Origin: Bacteroidota bacterium
GTDB lineage: Bacteria; Bacteroidota; Bacteroidia; Palsa-948
Assembly (NCBI GenBank): GCA_016213435.1
Contig: JACRAL010000160.1
Location: forward strand, 1 to 42,745
Direction: 5' to 3'
Length of the DNA: 42,745 bases
Shown: positions 15,730-23,788 of the stretch, piece by piece
How the letters are laid out: every line of letters starts with the position of its first letter
How positions within the stretch are numbered: position 1 is the first letter of the stretch
The notes under the pieces: generated by a model
Told to the model about the DNA's origin: nothing
What the model saw: only the letters and a program-made list of their open reading frames with translations
The model's database searches: none
Position numbers and translations under genes: made by a program

Positions 15730-16296
15730 TCAGGATTCAACCCAGTTCCTAATCATTGCCAGTCCGTGTTCGGTTAAAATACTTTCGGGATGGAACTGAA
15801 CTCCGCGCAGATCAAATTTTTTATGACGTAATCCCATCACATATCCGTTTTCATCTTTAACGGTAATTTCTAAGTCATCGGGGAAATCAGTTGTATCCAC
15901 CACCCAGGAGTGATAACGTCCTGCTTTAAATTTCTTTGGAATTCCTTTGAATAAAATATCTTCTTTCAGCACTTCCATTTCCGTTGCCACTCCGTGATAT
16001 ACTTTATCAAGATTGATGAGCTTGCCGCCAAATACTTCCGCAATTGCCTGCTGACCCAGGCAAACTCCGAGAATACTTTTTTTTGCTGCGTACTCACGTA
16101 TCACATCCAGAAGAATTCCTGCTTCAGCGGGAAGACCGGGTCCGGGAGAAAGAAGGAGCTTGTCGTACTTATTAATTTCTGTAAGAGGAATTTTGTCGTT
16201 GCGAACTACTTCCACTTTCGCATGGCGTACTCTTTCCAGATACTGAACAAGATTGTACGTGAAGGAATCGTAATTATCGAAAACGAGTATTTTCAT
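15730..16296 (-). CDS. glutamine amidotransferase, anthranilate/aminodeoxychorismate synthase component II
   Basis: 188 residues, class I glutamine amidotransferase. N-terminus MKILVFDNYDSFTYNLVQYL, oxyanion strand LLSPGPGLP, nucleophile Cys79 in GVCLGQQ, and the His/Glu of QFHPESILTEHG near residue 168. It supplies ammonia from glutamine to TrpE or PabB. The gene stands alone: no trpE, trpD or pabB neighbour, so it may be TrpG, PabA or dual-purpose. A palindromic element (16307-16356) lies immediately upstream of its start. Confidence 0.92.
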   Translation of the reverse strand: MKILVFDNYDSFTYNLVQYLERVRHAKVEVVRNDKIPLTEINKYDKLLLSPGPGLPAEAGILLDVIREYAAKKSILGVCLGQQAIAEVFGGKLINLDKVYHGVATEMEVLKEDILFKGIPKKFKAGRYHSWVVDTTDFPDDLEITVKDENGYVMGLRHKKFDLRGVQFHPESILTEHGLAMIRNWVES

Positions 16297-16306
16297 GTAG
16301 CAAGTT

Positions 16307-16356
16307 ACCCTAAATCTCTAAAGGGACTTTAAATGAAATCACCCTTTAGGGTCGGG
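16307..16356. repeat. C/G-rich palindromic element, reverse-oriented copy with TTAAAGTC linker
   Basis: On the minus strand it reads CCCGACCCTAAAGGGTGATT, then TTTAAAGTCCCTTTAGAGAT and TTAGGGT. Two short hairpins are joined by a TTAAAGTC linker and end in GATTTAGGG. The same architecture (linker TTAAAGTC, end GATTTAGAGGGGG) is seen at 22351-22420. It lies in the gap between the trpG-like gene and the SDR gene. Confidence 0.7.
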
Positions 16357-16367
16357 GCGTATTTTTC

Positions 16368-17243
16368 TTATGATGACTTTCCTTTTCTCGAAAGCTGCTC
16401 AATGCTATCCCACATTTCATTTGGCACCGCATCCAGCGCGCTGAACTGCCCTGCACCTTTGAGCCATTGCCCTCCGTCAATCACCAGATTTTCTCCGGTC
16501 ATAAAAGAAGAGAAATCAGAAACAAGATAAGCTGCCAGATTGGCGAGTTCCTGATGTTCGCCCAAGCGGTTAAGCGCAGTTGACCTTGCAGGATTAAACT
16601 TTTTTATGAAATCACCCGGCAGCAAACGCGACCAGGCGCCTTCGGAAGGAAAAGGTCCCGGTGTGATGGCATTGAGGCGGATGCCGTATTTCCCCCATTC
16701 CACCGCGAGTGATTGTGTGAGAGCGAGCACTCCGGCTTTTCCGCAGGCGGAAGGCACCACGTATCCTGAACCCGTGAACGCATAAGCCGCAAGCGTGCTA
16801 AGCACATTTCCTTTTATCTTTTCTTTTATCCAGTATTTTCCGGCAGCCAGCGTGCAGTTGTAAGAACCTTTCAGCACAATATCCACCACGGTGTTAAAGG
16901 CGCGGTGCGATAATCTTTCGGTGGGGCTGATGAAATTCCCTGCAGCATTGTTCAGCAACACATTAAAGTTTCCGAATTTTTCAATCACTGTTTTCATCAT
17001 GGCTTCCACTTCTTCGTAATTGCGGATGTCACATTTTACGGGAAGTATTTCGCCTTTGGTTTCTTTTGTGAGTTCTTCTGCTGTTTTTTCCAATACATCT
17101 TCCTTGCGGCTGGTAATGGCAACTTTGGCTCCGAGCTGAAGAAAATATTTTGCCATGGATTTGCCAAGTCCTGTTCCGCCTCCGGTAACGATGATCGTTT
17201 TTCCCTTGAGGGAATTTTCTTTGAGCATGGGTTGGGTGTGCAT
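16368..17243 (-). CDS. short-chain dehydrogenase, 2,4-dienoyl-CoA reductase-like
   Basis: 291 residues. The NAD(P)-binding glycine motif is TGGGTGLG (20-27), and NNAAGNFISPTERLS (98-112) is the block typical of 2,4-dienoyl-CoA reductases. At the catalytic position the usual YxxxK is SACGK (Ser165 to Lys169), so the classical Tyr is absent, as in the dienoyl-CoA reductase branch. The C-terminus SFMTGENLVIDGGQWL is standard. A role in oxidation of unsaturated fatty acids is inferred. The gene stands alone, with palindromic elements on both sides. Confidence 0.85.
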   Translation of the reverse strand: MHTQPMLKENSLKGKTIIVTGGGTGLGKSMAKYFLQLGAKVAITSRKEDVLEKTAEELTKETKGEILPVKCDIRNYEEVEAMMKTVIEKFGNFNVLLNNAAGNFISPTERLSHRAFNTVVDIVLKGSYNCTLAAGKYWIKEKIKGNVLSTLAAYAFTGSGYVVPSACGKAGVLALTQSLAVEWGKYGIRLNAITPGPFPSEGAWSRLLPGDFIKKFNPARSTALNRLGEHQELANLAAYLVSDFSSFMTGENLVIDGGQWLKGAGQFSALDAVPNEMWDSIEQLSRKGKSS

Positions 17244-17360
17244 AGTGAAAGTTTAATTAAAGACAGGGCACAAAGGTATATTTATTGAACTCAGTTAGAG
17301 GAATAGACTCCTAACAAACCTGTAGAAATTTTATGAGATTATTTCGCTCGCCTTTTTCTT

Positions 17361-17390
17361 CACCCCCCTCCTGCCTCTTTCCAGGAGAGA
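17361..17390. repeat. C/G-rich palindromic element
   Basis: CACCCCCCTCCTG followed by CCAGGAGAG gives a 6-bp hairpin (CTCCTG / CAGGAG) after a C-run. It is the tail-plus-hairpin form of the dispersed C/G-rich family and lies just 3' of the response regulator gene. Confidence 0.55.
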
Positions 17391-17401
17391 AATGCACAAG
17401 A

Positions 17402-18103
17402 TTAATTCCCCGTCAGCAGCTTAAATCCTCTTCCGTGAATGTTCAGAATCTCCACTTTAGGATCTTCTTTGAGATATTTTCTGAGTTTGGCGATGTATAC
17501 ATCCATGCTTCGCGCAGAAAAATAAGAATCGTTCTGCCACACGGAACGCAAGGCAAAATTTCTGTCAAGCACATCGTTGGAATTGAGGCAAAGCAGTTTC
17601 AGCAGGTCGGATTCTTTGGTGGTGAGTTCAACAATCTTTCCTTTAAGTTCCAGTATGCGGTCGGTAGCATTGAATTTATATTTTCCGATTTTGAACTCAT
17701 TCTGTTCGTTCTGCTTGAGTGTTTGATTTTTTACTCTGCGCAGAATTGCGGTAATTCTTAAAAGCAATTCCTCCATGCCGAATGGCTTCGTAATATAATC
17801 ATCGGCTCCGGCAGTAAATCCTTCTATTGCATCTTCTTTCATTGATTTTGCAGTGAGAAAAACAATAGGAATGTTATTGTCGGAAGAACGAATCTCTCTT
17901 GCCAGTGTAAAGCCGTCTTTCACGGGCATCATCACGTCCAGCAGGCAGAGATCAAATTTCTCTTTGAAAAAAAAATCATACGCTTCTTTTCCATTGGCTG
18001 CGAGTTTTACCTTGTATCCTTTTGCTTCAAGATATTCTCGGAGCAGATTTCCTAGATTTCTGTCGTCCTCAGCTAACAGAATTGAAATTTTCTCTGTACT
18101 CAT
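17402..18103 (-). CDS. OmpR-family response regulator
   Basis: 233 residues. Receiver domain 1-125: acidic pair Asp13-Asp14, phosphoacceptor Asp56 in LLDVMMP, the Thr of FLTAKS, and the Lys of YITKPF. The winged-helix DNA-binding domain (about 135-230) contains ELTTKESDLLKLL and the recognition-helix region RSMDVYIAKLRKYL, ending in IHGRGFKLL. It overlaps the histidine kinase gene by 4 bases (ATGA), so they form a two-component operon. It resembles the RprY regulators of Bacteroides; target genes are unknown. Confidence 0.94.
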   Translation of the reverse strand: MSTEKISILLAEDDRNLGNLLREYLEAKGYKVKLAANGKEAYDFFFKEKFDLCLLDVMMPVKDGFTLAREIRSSDNNIPIVFLTAKSMKEDAIEGFTAGADDYITKPFGMEELLLRITAILRRVKNQTLKQNEQNEFKIGKYKFNATDRILELKGKIVELTTKESDLLKLLCLNSNDVLDRNFALRSVWQNDSYFSARSMDVYIAKLRKYLKEDPKVEILNIHGRGFKLLTGN

Positions 18104-19671
18104 GTTTTTAGGTTTTCCCCTCGCGGGAAGGGTATGAATATGTTGAATCTAGACCATTTTCCAACTTCACTTTCAACGCTAATGGTGCCTCCGTGTTTTT
18201 CTACAGCTGCTTTCACGTAACTCAAACCAAGTCCAAATCCTTTCACGTTGTGAATATTACCGGTAGGAACGCGGTAAAATGTTTCAAATATTTTTTTCTG
18301 GTTCTCTTTGCTGATACCGGTTCCGTTGTCCGATACGGATATTTGAATTCCATTATTGATATTTAGTGTGGAGATATTTATGACAGGCTTTTGCTCTGTA
18401 TATTTCAGAGCATTGTCTATGAGGTTGTAAATAATATTTGTGAGATGTACCCTGTCTGCCTGCAGAATATTTTGTTTTGCGTTTTTCTCCAGGTGAATCT
18501 CTCCTCCGCGTTTCTCAACCTGCAAACGGATGTTGCTGATGGCACGGTCAATAACCTCATGCACATCCACCTCTTGAGGGCGGAGTTTGAATTGTCCTTT
18601 GTCTAGCACTGCGGTTTGCAGAATATTTTCAACGAGCAAACCCAATCTCTGATTCTCTTCTTTGATGATGCGGACATAGTGATTCACTTTGTCTTTTGAT
18701 TTTTCAATGGAAGTATCATTCAGCATTTCGCTTGCGAGTGCAACAGTGGAGATAGGAGTTTTCAGTTCATGAGTCATATTATTAATGAAGTCATTCTTTA
18801 TCTCAGAAAGTTTTTTTTGTTTCAGAATAGTCGTTACAGTATAGTAAAAAGAGAAAATGATCACAAGGATTAATATTCCTGAGCCAGTCAGCATTAGCCA
18901 CATGGTTTGCAGAATATAATTTTTTTCAGAGGGAAAATAAACTGCAAGATATTTTGGAGATATAAAAACATTATCCGGAGCAAGATTTACTTTGTAAGAA
19001 GAACTCAGTATCTCTTTCCGGGATTCTTCTTTTGTGTCCACTGGAAAATATCTATAAGCGTTGTTGTAAATGCCGTATTCGTAATGTGCTTTGATGCCGT
19101 TGTCAAGGAGTTCTGCCTTTAGGATAGAATCAATGCGCAATGTGTCTATCTTGTCGTTGTATCCTTTGTATATGTTTATACTAACGAGTTCGTCAAAAAT
19201 ATCACTCACCATATCGGTTTGTTTCATCATCCATCGGAATCGATCGTCCGAAGAATCCACCCTGGTGATTGTGAATGGCTCATCAGTTTCGGGATTTATA
19301 TTGATGCCAATGCTCGATGAATCTTTCGTGATTGTTCTCTTCCCTGTTTTGTGAAGCACTACTCCTGCCGAATCAGTGGTCAGGTCTTCAAAGATTTTTA
19401 TTGCTTGTGTGCTGTCTCCACGCGCAGAATCCGAATGCATCATCCAACGCATTCCCTGTTTGCGAAGACTCAGGCGCCTTTTAATTTTTGCAGCGGCATT
19501 TTGTTTTTCCAGTTTATATACCACGCTGTTCAATGCTTCGTTCACGCCCAAAGAAAAATGTTGTTTCTTCAACGTGAAAGCATTATTGATCCAGTAGAGC
19601 TGGGTAACTATTAATCCCACCAGAGCAATTGCTGTAAGCGCGGTGATCAAACCAATGTTGTGTCTTCCCAT
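18100..19671 (-). CDS. membrane sensor histidine kinase
   Basis: 523 residues. TM1 is at 6-28 (IGLITALTAIALVGLIVTQL), a periplasmic sensor region spans about 30-255, and TM2 is near 258-280. The H-box NNMTHELKTPIST carries the phosphorylated His301. ATP-binding boxes follow: N box (NIIYNLIDNALKYT), G1 (VSDNGTGIS), F (FETFYRVPTG) and G2 (GFGLGLSYVKAAV). There is no clear HAMP signature. It is the RprX-like partner of the regulator downstream. The signal is unknown; the periplasmic domain shows no recognised fold. Confidence 0.93.
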   Translation of the reverse strand: MGRHNIGLITALTAIALVGLIVTQLYWINNAFTLKKQHFSLGVNEALNSVVYKLEKQNAAAKIKRRLSLRKQGMRWMMHSDSARGDSTQAIKIFEDLTTDSAGVVLHKTGKRTITKDSSSIGININPETDEPFTITRVDSSDDRFRWMMKQTDMVSDIFDELVSINIYKGYNDKIDTLRIDSILKAELLDNGIKAHYEYGIYNNAYRYFPVDTKEESRKEILSSSYKVNLAPDNVFISPKYLAVYFPSEKNYILQTMWLMLTGSGILILVIIFSFYYTVTTILKQKKLSEIKNDFINNMTHELKTPISTVALASEMLNDTSIEKSKDKVNHYVRIIKEENQRLGLLVENILQTAVLDKGQFKLRPQEVDVHEVIDRAISNIRLQVEKRGGEIHLEKNAKQNILQADRVHLTNIIYNLIDNALKYTEQKPVINISTLNINNGIQISVSDNGTGISKENQKKIFETFYRVPTGNIHNVKGFGLGLSYVKAAVEKHGGTISVESEVGKWSRFNIFIPFPRGENLKT

Positions 19672-19676
19672 CCGCG

Positions 19677-19684
19677 CAAATGTA
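19677..19684 (-). promoter_or_regulatory. candidate -7 box of the two-component operon
   Basis: On the minus strand TACATTTG matches TAnnTTTG and ends 5 bases before the ATG of the kinase gene, so the transcript would have almost no leader. No -33 match was seen, which weakens the call. Confidence 0.35.
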
Positions 19685-19890
19685 AGATATAGTGAACGAT
19701 TCGCCTATGCATTAACATTTTTTAACATTCATTAACGGAGTGGTACCATCAAAGTGCAGATGCGCATTGTGTGTTTGCGTTGGCAGAAAATTATCTTCAA
19801 GTCATTATTTCATTTAAAAAAGTAATCGATAATATGAGTAACCCCACATATAACTAAGTGCGGGATTTTCTTTTTTACTAAATTTACTTT

Positions 19891-21333
19891 ATGCAAAAAA
19901 TTAAAAACTATATCAACGGAGAATTGATAGAACCCGTTGCAAAAAAACATCTCGATAATTATAATCCCGCTATAGGGAAAGCATATTCCCTAATTCCTGA
20001 TTCGGATGAAAAGGATGTTCAGTTAGCAGTGGATGCCGCGCAAGCTGCTTTCCCGAAATGGTCGCACACATCAAAAGATGAACGCTCAAAAGTGATGATG
20101 AAAATTGCCGATCTGATCGACAAAAATTTTGAGAAACTTGCTGTTGCTGAATCTACCGATCATGGCAAACCGGTCTGGCTTGCAAAAATGGTTGACATTC
20201 CTCGTGCTTCTGCAAACATGCGTTTTTATGCTACAGGAATTTTGCATTTTTCTTCCGAGGCGTATTCAATGGAGAATACCGCCATTAATTATACTTTGCA
20301 CGAACCCATTGGAGTTGTCGGATGTATTTCTCCCTGGAATTTTCCGCTGTATCTTTTTACCTGGAAGATTGCACCTGCACTTGCGGCAGGATGCACCGTG
20401 GTTGCAAAACCAACAGAGGTTACTCCGATGACCGCTTATCTTTTTTCTGAACTATGTATAGAAGCAGGTTTGCCAAAAGGAGTCCTGAATATTGTTCACG
20501 GACTTGGAAGTAAAGCCGGAGCGGCACTTGTTTCTCATCCAAAAGTCTCAGCTATTTCTTTCACGGGAGGAACACAAACAGGAGCAGAGATTGCAAGAAC
20601 CGCAGCACCCATGTTCAAGAAACTTTCGCTCGAACTGGGAGGAAAAAACCCGAACATTATTTTTGCTGATTGCAATTTTGATAACGCTGTCAAGACAAGT
20701 ATTCATTCTTCGTTCTCTAATCAAGGAGAAATATGTTTGTGCGGTTCAAGAATATTTGTTGAGAAATCTATTTATGAAAAATTCAAAACCGAATTTGTTG
20801 CTAAAGCAAAAACAATGAAAGTAGGGAACCCCGCTGACGACTCTAGTAAGCTGGGAGCAATCGTTTCCAAACAACATTTTGAAAAGATCCTTTCTTATAT
20901 TGAGCTGGCAAAAAATGAAGGAGGAAAAGTTCTTTGCGGAGGAAATGCGGTAAATCCCGGAGGGGAATTTTCGACCGGATGGTTCATTGAGCCCACTGTA
21001 ATAGAAGGGTTGAATTACGATTGCAGGACCAATCAGGAAGAAATATTTGGTCCTGTAGTAACTATCATGCCATTTGAAACAGAAGAAGAAGTTTTGAAAT
21101 ACGCTAACTCCACAATTTACGGCTTGTCTGCAACGATTTGGACAGAAAACCTGACGTGTGCGCACCGCATGGCGGCAAAAATTCAATCAGGGATAATCTG
21201 GATCAACTGCTGGTTAGTGCGCGATTTAAGAACTCCATTCGGAGGAATGAAAGGAAGTGGAGTAGGTAGGGAGGGCGGCTTTGAAGCGCTACGCTTTTTC
21301 ACAGAGCCCAAGAATGTGTGTGTGCAATTATAA
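19891..21333 (+). CDS. aldehyde dehydrogenase, ALDH8 / 2-aminomuconate semialdehyde dehydrogenase-like
   Basis: 480 residues, full-length NAD(P)-dependent aldehyde dehydrogenase. Motifs: cofactor-binding SPWNFPLY and FTGGTQTG, catalytic Glu in LELGGKNP, and the nucleophile in NQGEICLC with Cys282 aligned to the general ALDH Cys302. The blocks INYTLHEPIGVVG, NQGEICLCGSR and NCWLVRDLRTPFGGMK resemble ALDH8A1 and 2-hydroxymuconate semialdehyde dehydrogenases, suggesting a role in tryptophan (kynurenine) or aromatic breakdown. No other gene of such a pathway is present, so the substrate stays open. It is divergent from the histidine kinase. Confidence 0.88.
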   Translation: MQKIKNYINGELIEPVAKKHLDNYNPAIGKAYSLIPDSDEKDVQLAVDAAQAAFPKWSHTSKDERSKVMMKIADLIDKNFEKLAVAESTDHGKPVWLAKMVDIPRASANMRFYATGILHFSSEAYSMENTAINYTLHEPIGVVGCISPWNFPLYLFTWKIAPALAAGCTVVAKPTEVTPMTAYLFSELCIEAGLPKGVLNIVHGLGSKAGAALVSHPKVSAISFTGGTQTGAEIARTAAPMFKKLSLELGGKNPNIIFADCNFDNAVKTSIHSSFSNQGEICLCGSRIFVEKSIYEKFKTEFVAKAKTMKVGNPADDSSKLGAIVSKQHFEKILSYIELAKNEGGKVLCGGNAVNPGGEFSTGWFIEPTVIEGLNYDCRTNQEEIFGPVVTIMPFETEEEVLKYANSTIYGLSATIWTENLTCAHRMAAKIQSGIIWINCWLVRDLRTPFGGMKGSGVGREGGFEALRFFTEPKNVCVQL

Positions 21334-21612
21334 TAGCTCAGAGAAAAAATATTCTTCCTTCAAAAATTCTTTATAGTCCGCTATATTTGACATAATCTGC
21401 AACTCACAGAAACGAGCATTAAAATCAAAATCAGTTTTAAGTTTGTTCAGCTCCCTCAAACGGAATCGGTCAAAGTTCCGAATTGCTTGCAATTCTTCTT
21501 CTGAAAGATTCTCATTGAGAAATTCCTTGTTGCGCAGATCACTGATGCTGATTGTTTCAATTGCATCTTTGCTGGTGAAATAATTTTTATAAATATCTTG
21601 TCTTGTTTCCAT
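21328..21612 (-). CDS. hypothetical protein
   Basis: 94 residues, acidic and charged, predicted helical (LRNKEFLNENLSEEELQAIR and RFRLRELNKLKTDF), without signal peptide or membrane segment. I do not recognise a family. It ends inside the last 6 bases of the aldehyde dehydrogenase gene on the other strand. The ATG at 21612 is followed by ETRQDIYKNYF. Coding is likely but not certain. Confidence 0.55.
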   Translation of the reverse strand: METRQDIYKNYFTSKDAIETISISDLRNKEFLNENLSEEELQAIRNFDRFRLRELNKLKTDFDFNARFCELQIMSNIADYKEFLKEEYFFSELL

Positions 21613-21795
21613 AACGTAAAACTACTTTTGGAAAAGAATGCTGATACAAGCAAAGAGCAGGATTTATTAACAGGTGAAAGTTAGCAAGGGGAGAAGAGTG
21701 TGGACGTAAATCCCAAGTGAAGGAAGATGTTCCTTAGTAATTTTTCTTACCTACATTTGCTTTCTCATCAGTTTTTTTCAAATGAGAATTTTAAT

Positions 21796-22965
21796 ATGCT
21801 TATAGCTGTAAATACACGCTTATTATTAAAGGACAAGCTCGAAGGCATCGGCTGGTTCACGTATGAATCGCTGAAGCGGATTACGAAAAATCATCCTGAG
21901 CATCAATTTCTTTTTTTGTTTGACCGGCCCTTTAGCGAGGATTTTATTTTCTCTGATAATATTTCTCCGGTAATAGTGGGTCCCCCATCCCGCCATCCCT
22001 TCCTTTGGTACTGGTGGTTTGAGCAATCTCTGCCGAAGGTTTTTCACAAATATGAGCCCGATCTGTTTCTTTCGCCTGATGGGTTTCTTTCGCTGAGTGC
22101 CGGGTATCCGGCCGGTATGAAGAAATTTAAATCGCTTGCAGTCATTCACGATCTGAATTTTGAACATTATCCCCAGGATATTCCTTTCCTTGCAAGAAAG
22201 TATTACAAAAAATATTTTCCACACTATGCAAAGAAAGCAGACCGCATAGCAACTGTTTCGGAATATTCAAAACAGGATATTTCAAAATTCTACAAGATCT
22301 CTCCTGAAAAAATTGATGTGGTGTATGATGGGGCGAATGAGGTGTTCAAGGCCTCCCCCAACCCCCTCCTTCAGAGGGGGCTTAAAGTCTCCCCTGAAGG
22401 GGGAGATTTAGAGGGGGCCGTTCCCTATTTCCTCTTCATAGGCGCACTTTCTCCCCGTAAAAATGTGGCAAGACTGCTGCAGGCATTTGATGAATTTAAA
22501 AAATCAGAATCTTCAAAAATGAAACTGATTATTGCAGGAGAAAAAATGTTCAAGACAAACGAAATAGAAACGGTGTATAACAAAATGCAATTTAAGAACG
22601 ATGTGATTTTTACCGGAAGATTAGGCATTGCTGATCTGAAAGATATAATGGCAAATGCTTTTTCCCTGGTTTTTGTTCCTTACTTTGAAGGATTCGGAAT
22701 CCCGATCTTGGAAGCAATGTATTGCGATGTACCTGTGATAACTTCAAACGTAACTTCCATGCCCGAAGTGGCAGGAAATGCAGCACTGCTGGTTGATCCA
22801 TTCTCGGTGGACTCTATCAAAGACGGTATGCTCAGAATTTATAAAGACGAAGCCCTGAGAAAACAATTAATACTGAACGGGCAAAAGCAGAGAGAAAAAT
22901 TTTCTTGGGATAAGACTGCAGAGAAACTTTGGAAGTGTATAGAGAAAACAGAAGCCCCCTCCTAA
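21796..22965 (+). CDS. glycosyltransferase family 4 (GT-B) with repeat-encoded insertion
   Basis: 389 residues from ATG 21796 (MLIAVNTRLLLKDKLEGIGW); the frame is open further up to 21727, but the GT-B fold starts here. Motifs: N-terminal LEGIGWFTYE, HDLNFEHYP, RIATVSEYSKQDI, the C-domain start FLFIGALSPRKN, and the nucleotide-sugar block PYFEGFGIPILEAMYCDVPV (EX7E). It probably adds a hexose in surface polysaccharide synthesis. Residues about 186-208 (ASPNPLLQRGLKVSPEGG and onward) are encoded by a palindromic element inserted in frame between the two domains. The last residues APS and the stop belong to a further copy. Confidence 0.88.
   Translation: MLIAVNTRLLLKDKLEGIGWFTYESLKRITKNHPEHQFLFLFDRPFSEDFIFSDNISPVIVGPPSRHPFLWYWWFEQSLPKVFHKYEPDLFLSPDGFLSLSAGYPAGMKKFKSLAVIHDLNFEHYPQDIPFLARKYYKKYFPHYAKKADRIATVSEYSKQDISKFYKISPEKIDVVYDGANEVFKASPNPLLQRGLKVSPEGGDLEGAVPYFLFIGALSPRKNVARLLQAFDEFKKSESSKMKLIIAGEKMFKTNEIETVYNKMQFKNDVIFTGRLGIADLKDIMANAFSLVFVPYFEGFGIPILEAMYCDVPVITSNVTSMPEVAGNAALLVDPFSVDSIKDGMLRIYKDEALRKQLILNGQKQREKFSWDKTAEKLWKCIEKTEAPS
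22351..22420. repeat. C/G-rich palindromic element, fullest copy, inside glycosyltransferase gene
   Basis: Order: CCTCCCCCAACCCCCTC, hairpin CCCCCT/AGGGGG, linker CTTAAAGTC, second hairpin TCCCC...GGGGGA, end GATTTAGAGGGGG. About 70 bp, in frame with the host gene, no stop codon in the coding frame. Best single representative of the dispersed family. Confidence 0.85.
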
Positions 22966-23041
22966 CCTCCCCCTTCAGGGGAGGAAAAGGGCTGTAATAA
23001 TAAAGTTCCCTCTCTCTGGAGGAGAGGGTTAGGGAGAGGCG
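22958..23041. repeat. two facing C/G-rich palindromic elements between glycosyltransferase and RNase HII genes
   Basis: The left copy begins GCCCCCTCCTAACCTCCCCC and ends in GGGGAGG. The right copy is in the opposite orientation (CCCTCTCTCTGGAGGAGAGG, GTTAGGGAGAGGC). They fill nearly the whole intergenic space, supply the stop codon of the upstream gene, and reach to 2 bases before the rnhB ATG. Confidence 0.8.
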
Positions 23042-23043
23042 AG

Positions 23044-23733
23044 ATGTTAAAACCCTATTTCGATAAATCACTTTTAGAAGCCGGCTGTGATGAAGCCGGC
23101 AGAGGTTGTCTTGCCGGTCCGGTGTTTGCGGCAGCGGTGGTATTGCCGAAGAACTTTTCCAAAGTTTCAAACTTTGGAAAAGTCAACGACTCCAAAAAAC
23201 TTTCCGATGAAGTGCGTAGGGAATTGCGTCCCATTATAGAAAAAACCGCCCTTGCATTCGCAATCGGAATTGTAAGCGTGGAAGAGATTGACAAGATAAA
23301 TATTCTGAACGCATCCTTTCTTGCCATGCATCGTGCCATTGCAAAACTTAATGTTGAGCCTGAATTGCTTTTGATTGACGGCAACCGGTTTAAAAAATAT
23401 TTTGTTGGGAAAGTCCCGATAGCTATCGGGATAACATCCCCCTCACCCCCTTCAAAGGGGGAAACAGCCAGATCAATTCCTCATGAATGTATAATTCAAG
23501 GTGACGGTAAATTTCTTTCCATCGCCTGCGCATCCATTCTTGCCAAAACTTATCGCGATGATTACATGAATGAACTCCATGAGCAGTTCCCTAAATACAA
23601 ATGGAATCAGAATAAAGCGTATGCAACCCGTGCGCATCGTACAGCCATAGAAAAATACGGTGCAACGGAACATCATCGCAGGAGTTTTACGCTTTTACCT
23701 TCTCAGTTAAAAATTGACTTCAGTAAAAAATAA
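23044..23733 (+). CDS. rnhB: ribonuclease HII with repeat-derived insertions
   Basis: 229 residues; the family is usually about 195-210. It removes RNA from RNA-DNA hybrids, including single ribonucleotides. Catalytic residues: Asp16 and Glu17 in GCDEAGRGCLAGP, Asp in LLIDGNRF, and Asp in KTYRDDYM. The NDSKKLS and GDGKFLSIACASILAKT blocks are intact, so the enzyme is probably active. Two blocks are foreign to the family and coincide with palindromic DNA: residues about 37-47 (NFSKVSNFGKV) and about 124-141 (PIAIGI followed by TSPSPPSKGE). Confidence 0.93.
   Translation: MLKPYFDKSLLEAGCDEAGRGCLAGPVFAAAVVLPKNFSKVSNFGKVNDSKKLSDEVRRELRPIIEKTALAFAIGIVSVEEIDKINILNASFLAMHRAIAKLNVEPELLLIDGNRFKKYFVGKVPIAIGITSPSPPSKGETARSIPHECIIQGDGKFLSIACASILAKTYRDDYMNELHEQFPKYKWNQNKAYATRAHRTAIEKYGATEHHRRSFTLLPSQLKIDFSKK
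23153..23183. repeat. 31-bp perfect palindrome inside rnhB
   Basis: Arms ACTTTTCCAAAGTTT and AAACTTTGGAAAAGT flank a single central base. It is translated in frame. One-arm relics (GGAAACTTTGGAA) occur twice at 6074-6142. Confidence 0.88.
23414..23461. repeat. two adjacent palindromic elements inside rnhB
   Basis: First TCCCGATAGCTATCGGGA (23414-23431), a perfect 18-bp palindrome that recurs with one variant pair at 38709-38726 and as a partial copy at 42593-42606. Then a C/G-rich element ending in the hairpin CCCCCT/AGGGGG (23446-23461). Both are translated in frame. Confidence 0.85.
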
Positions 23734-23737
23734 GCGC

Positions 23738-23767
23738 TTGCTTAATTCCTAAATCTCTGTATATTAG
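23738..23767 (+). promoter_or_regulatory. candidate promoter of the lipoprotein gene at 23789
   Basis: TTG at 23738-23740 and TATATTAG at 23760-23767, 19 bases apart, fit the Bacteroidota -33/-7 arrangement with mismatches in the second half of the -7 box. The ATG follows 21 bases later. Confidence 0.4.
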
Positions 23768-23788
23768 CAATCGCAAAAATCTTGAACC

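Noticed and set aside
19834-19876. Hairpin-like CCCCAC...GTGCGGG followed by T-rich sequence upstream of the aldehyde dehydrogenase gene
   Set aside because: It has a bulge and a long loop and lies between two divergent genes, where no transcript needs to end.
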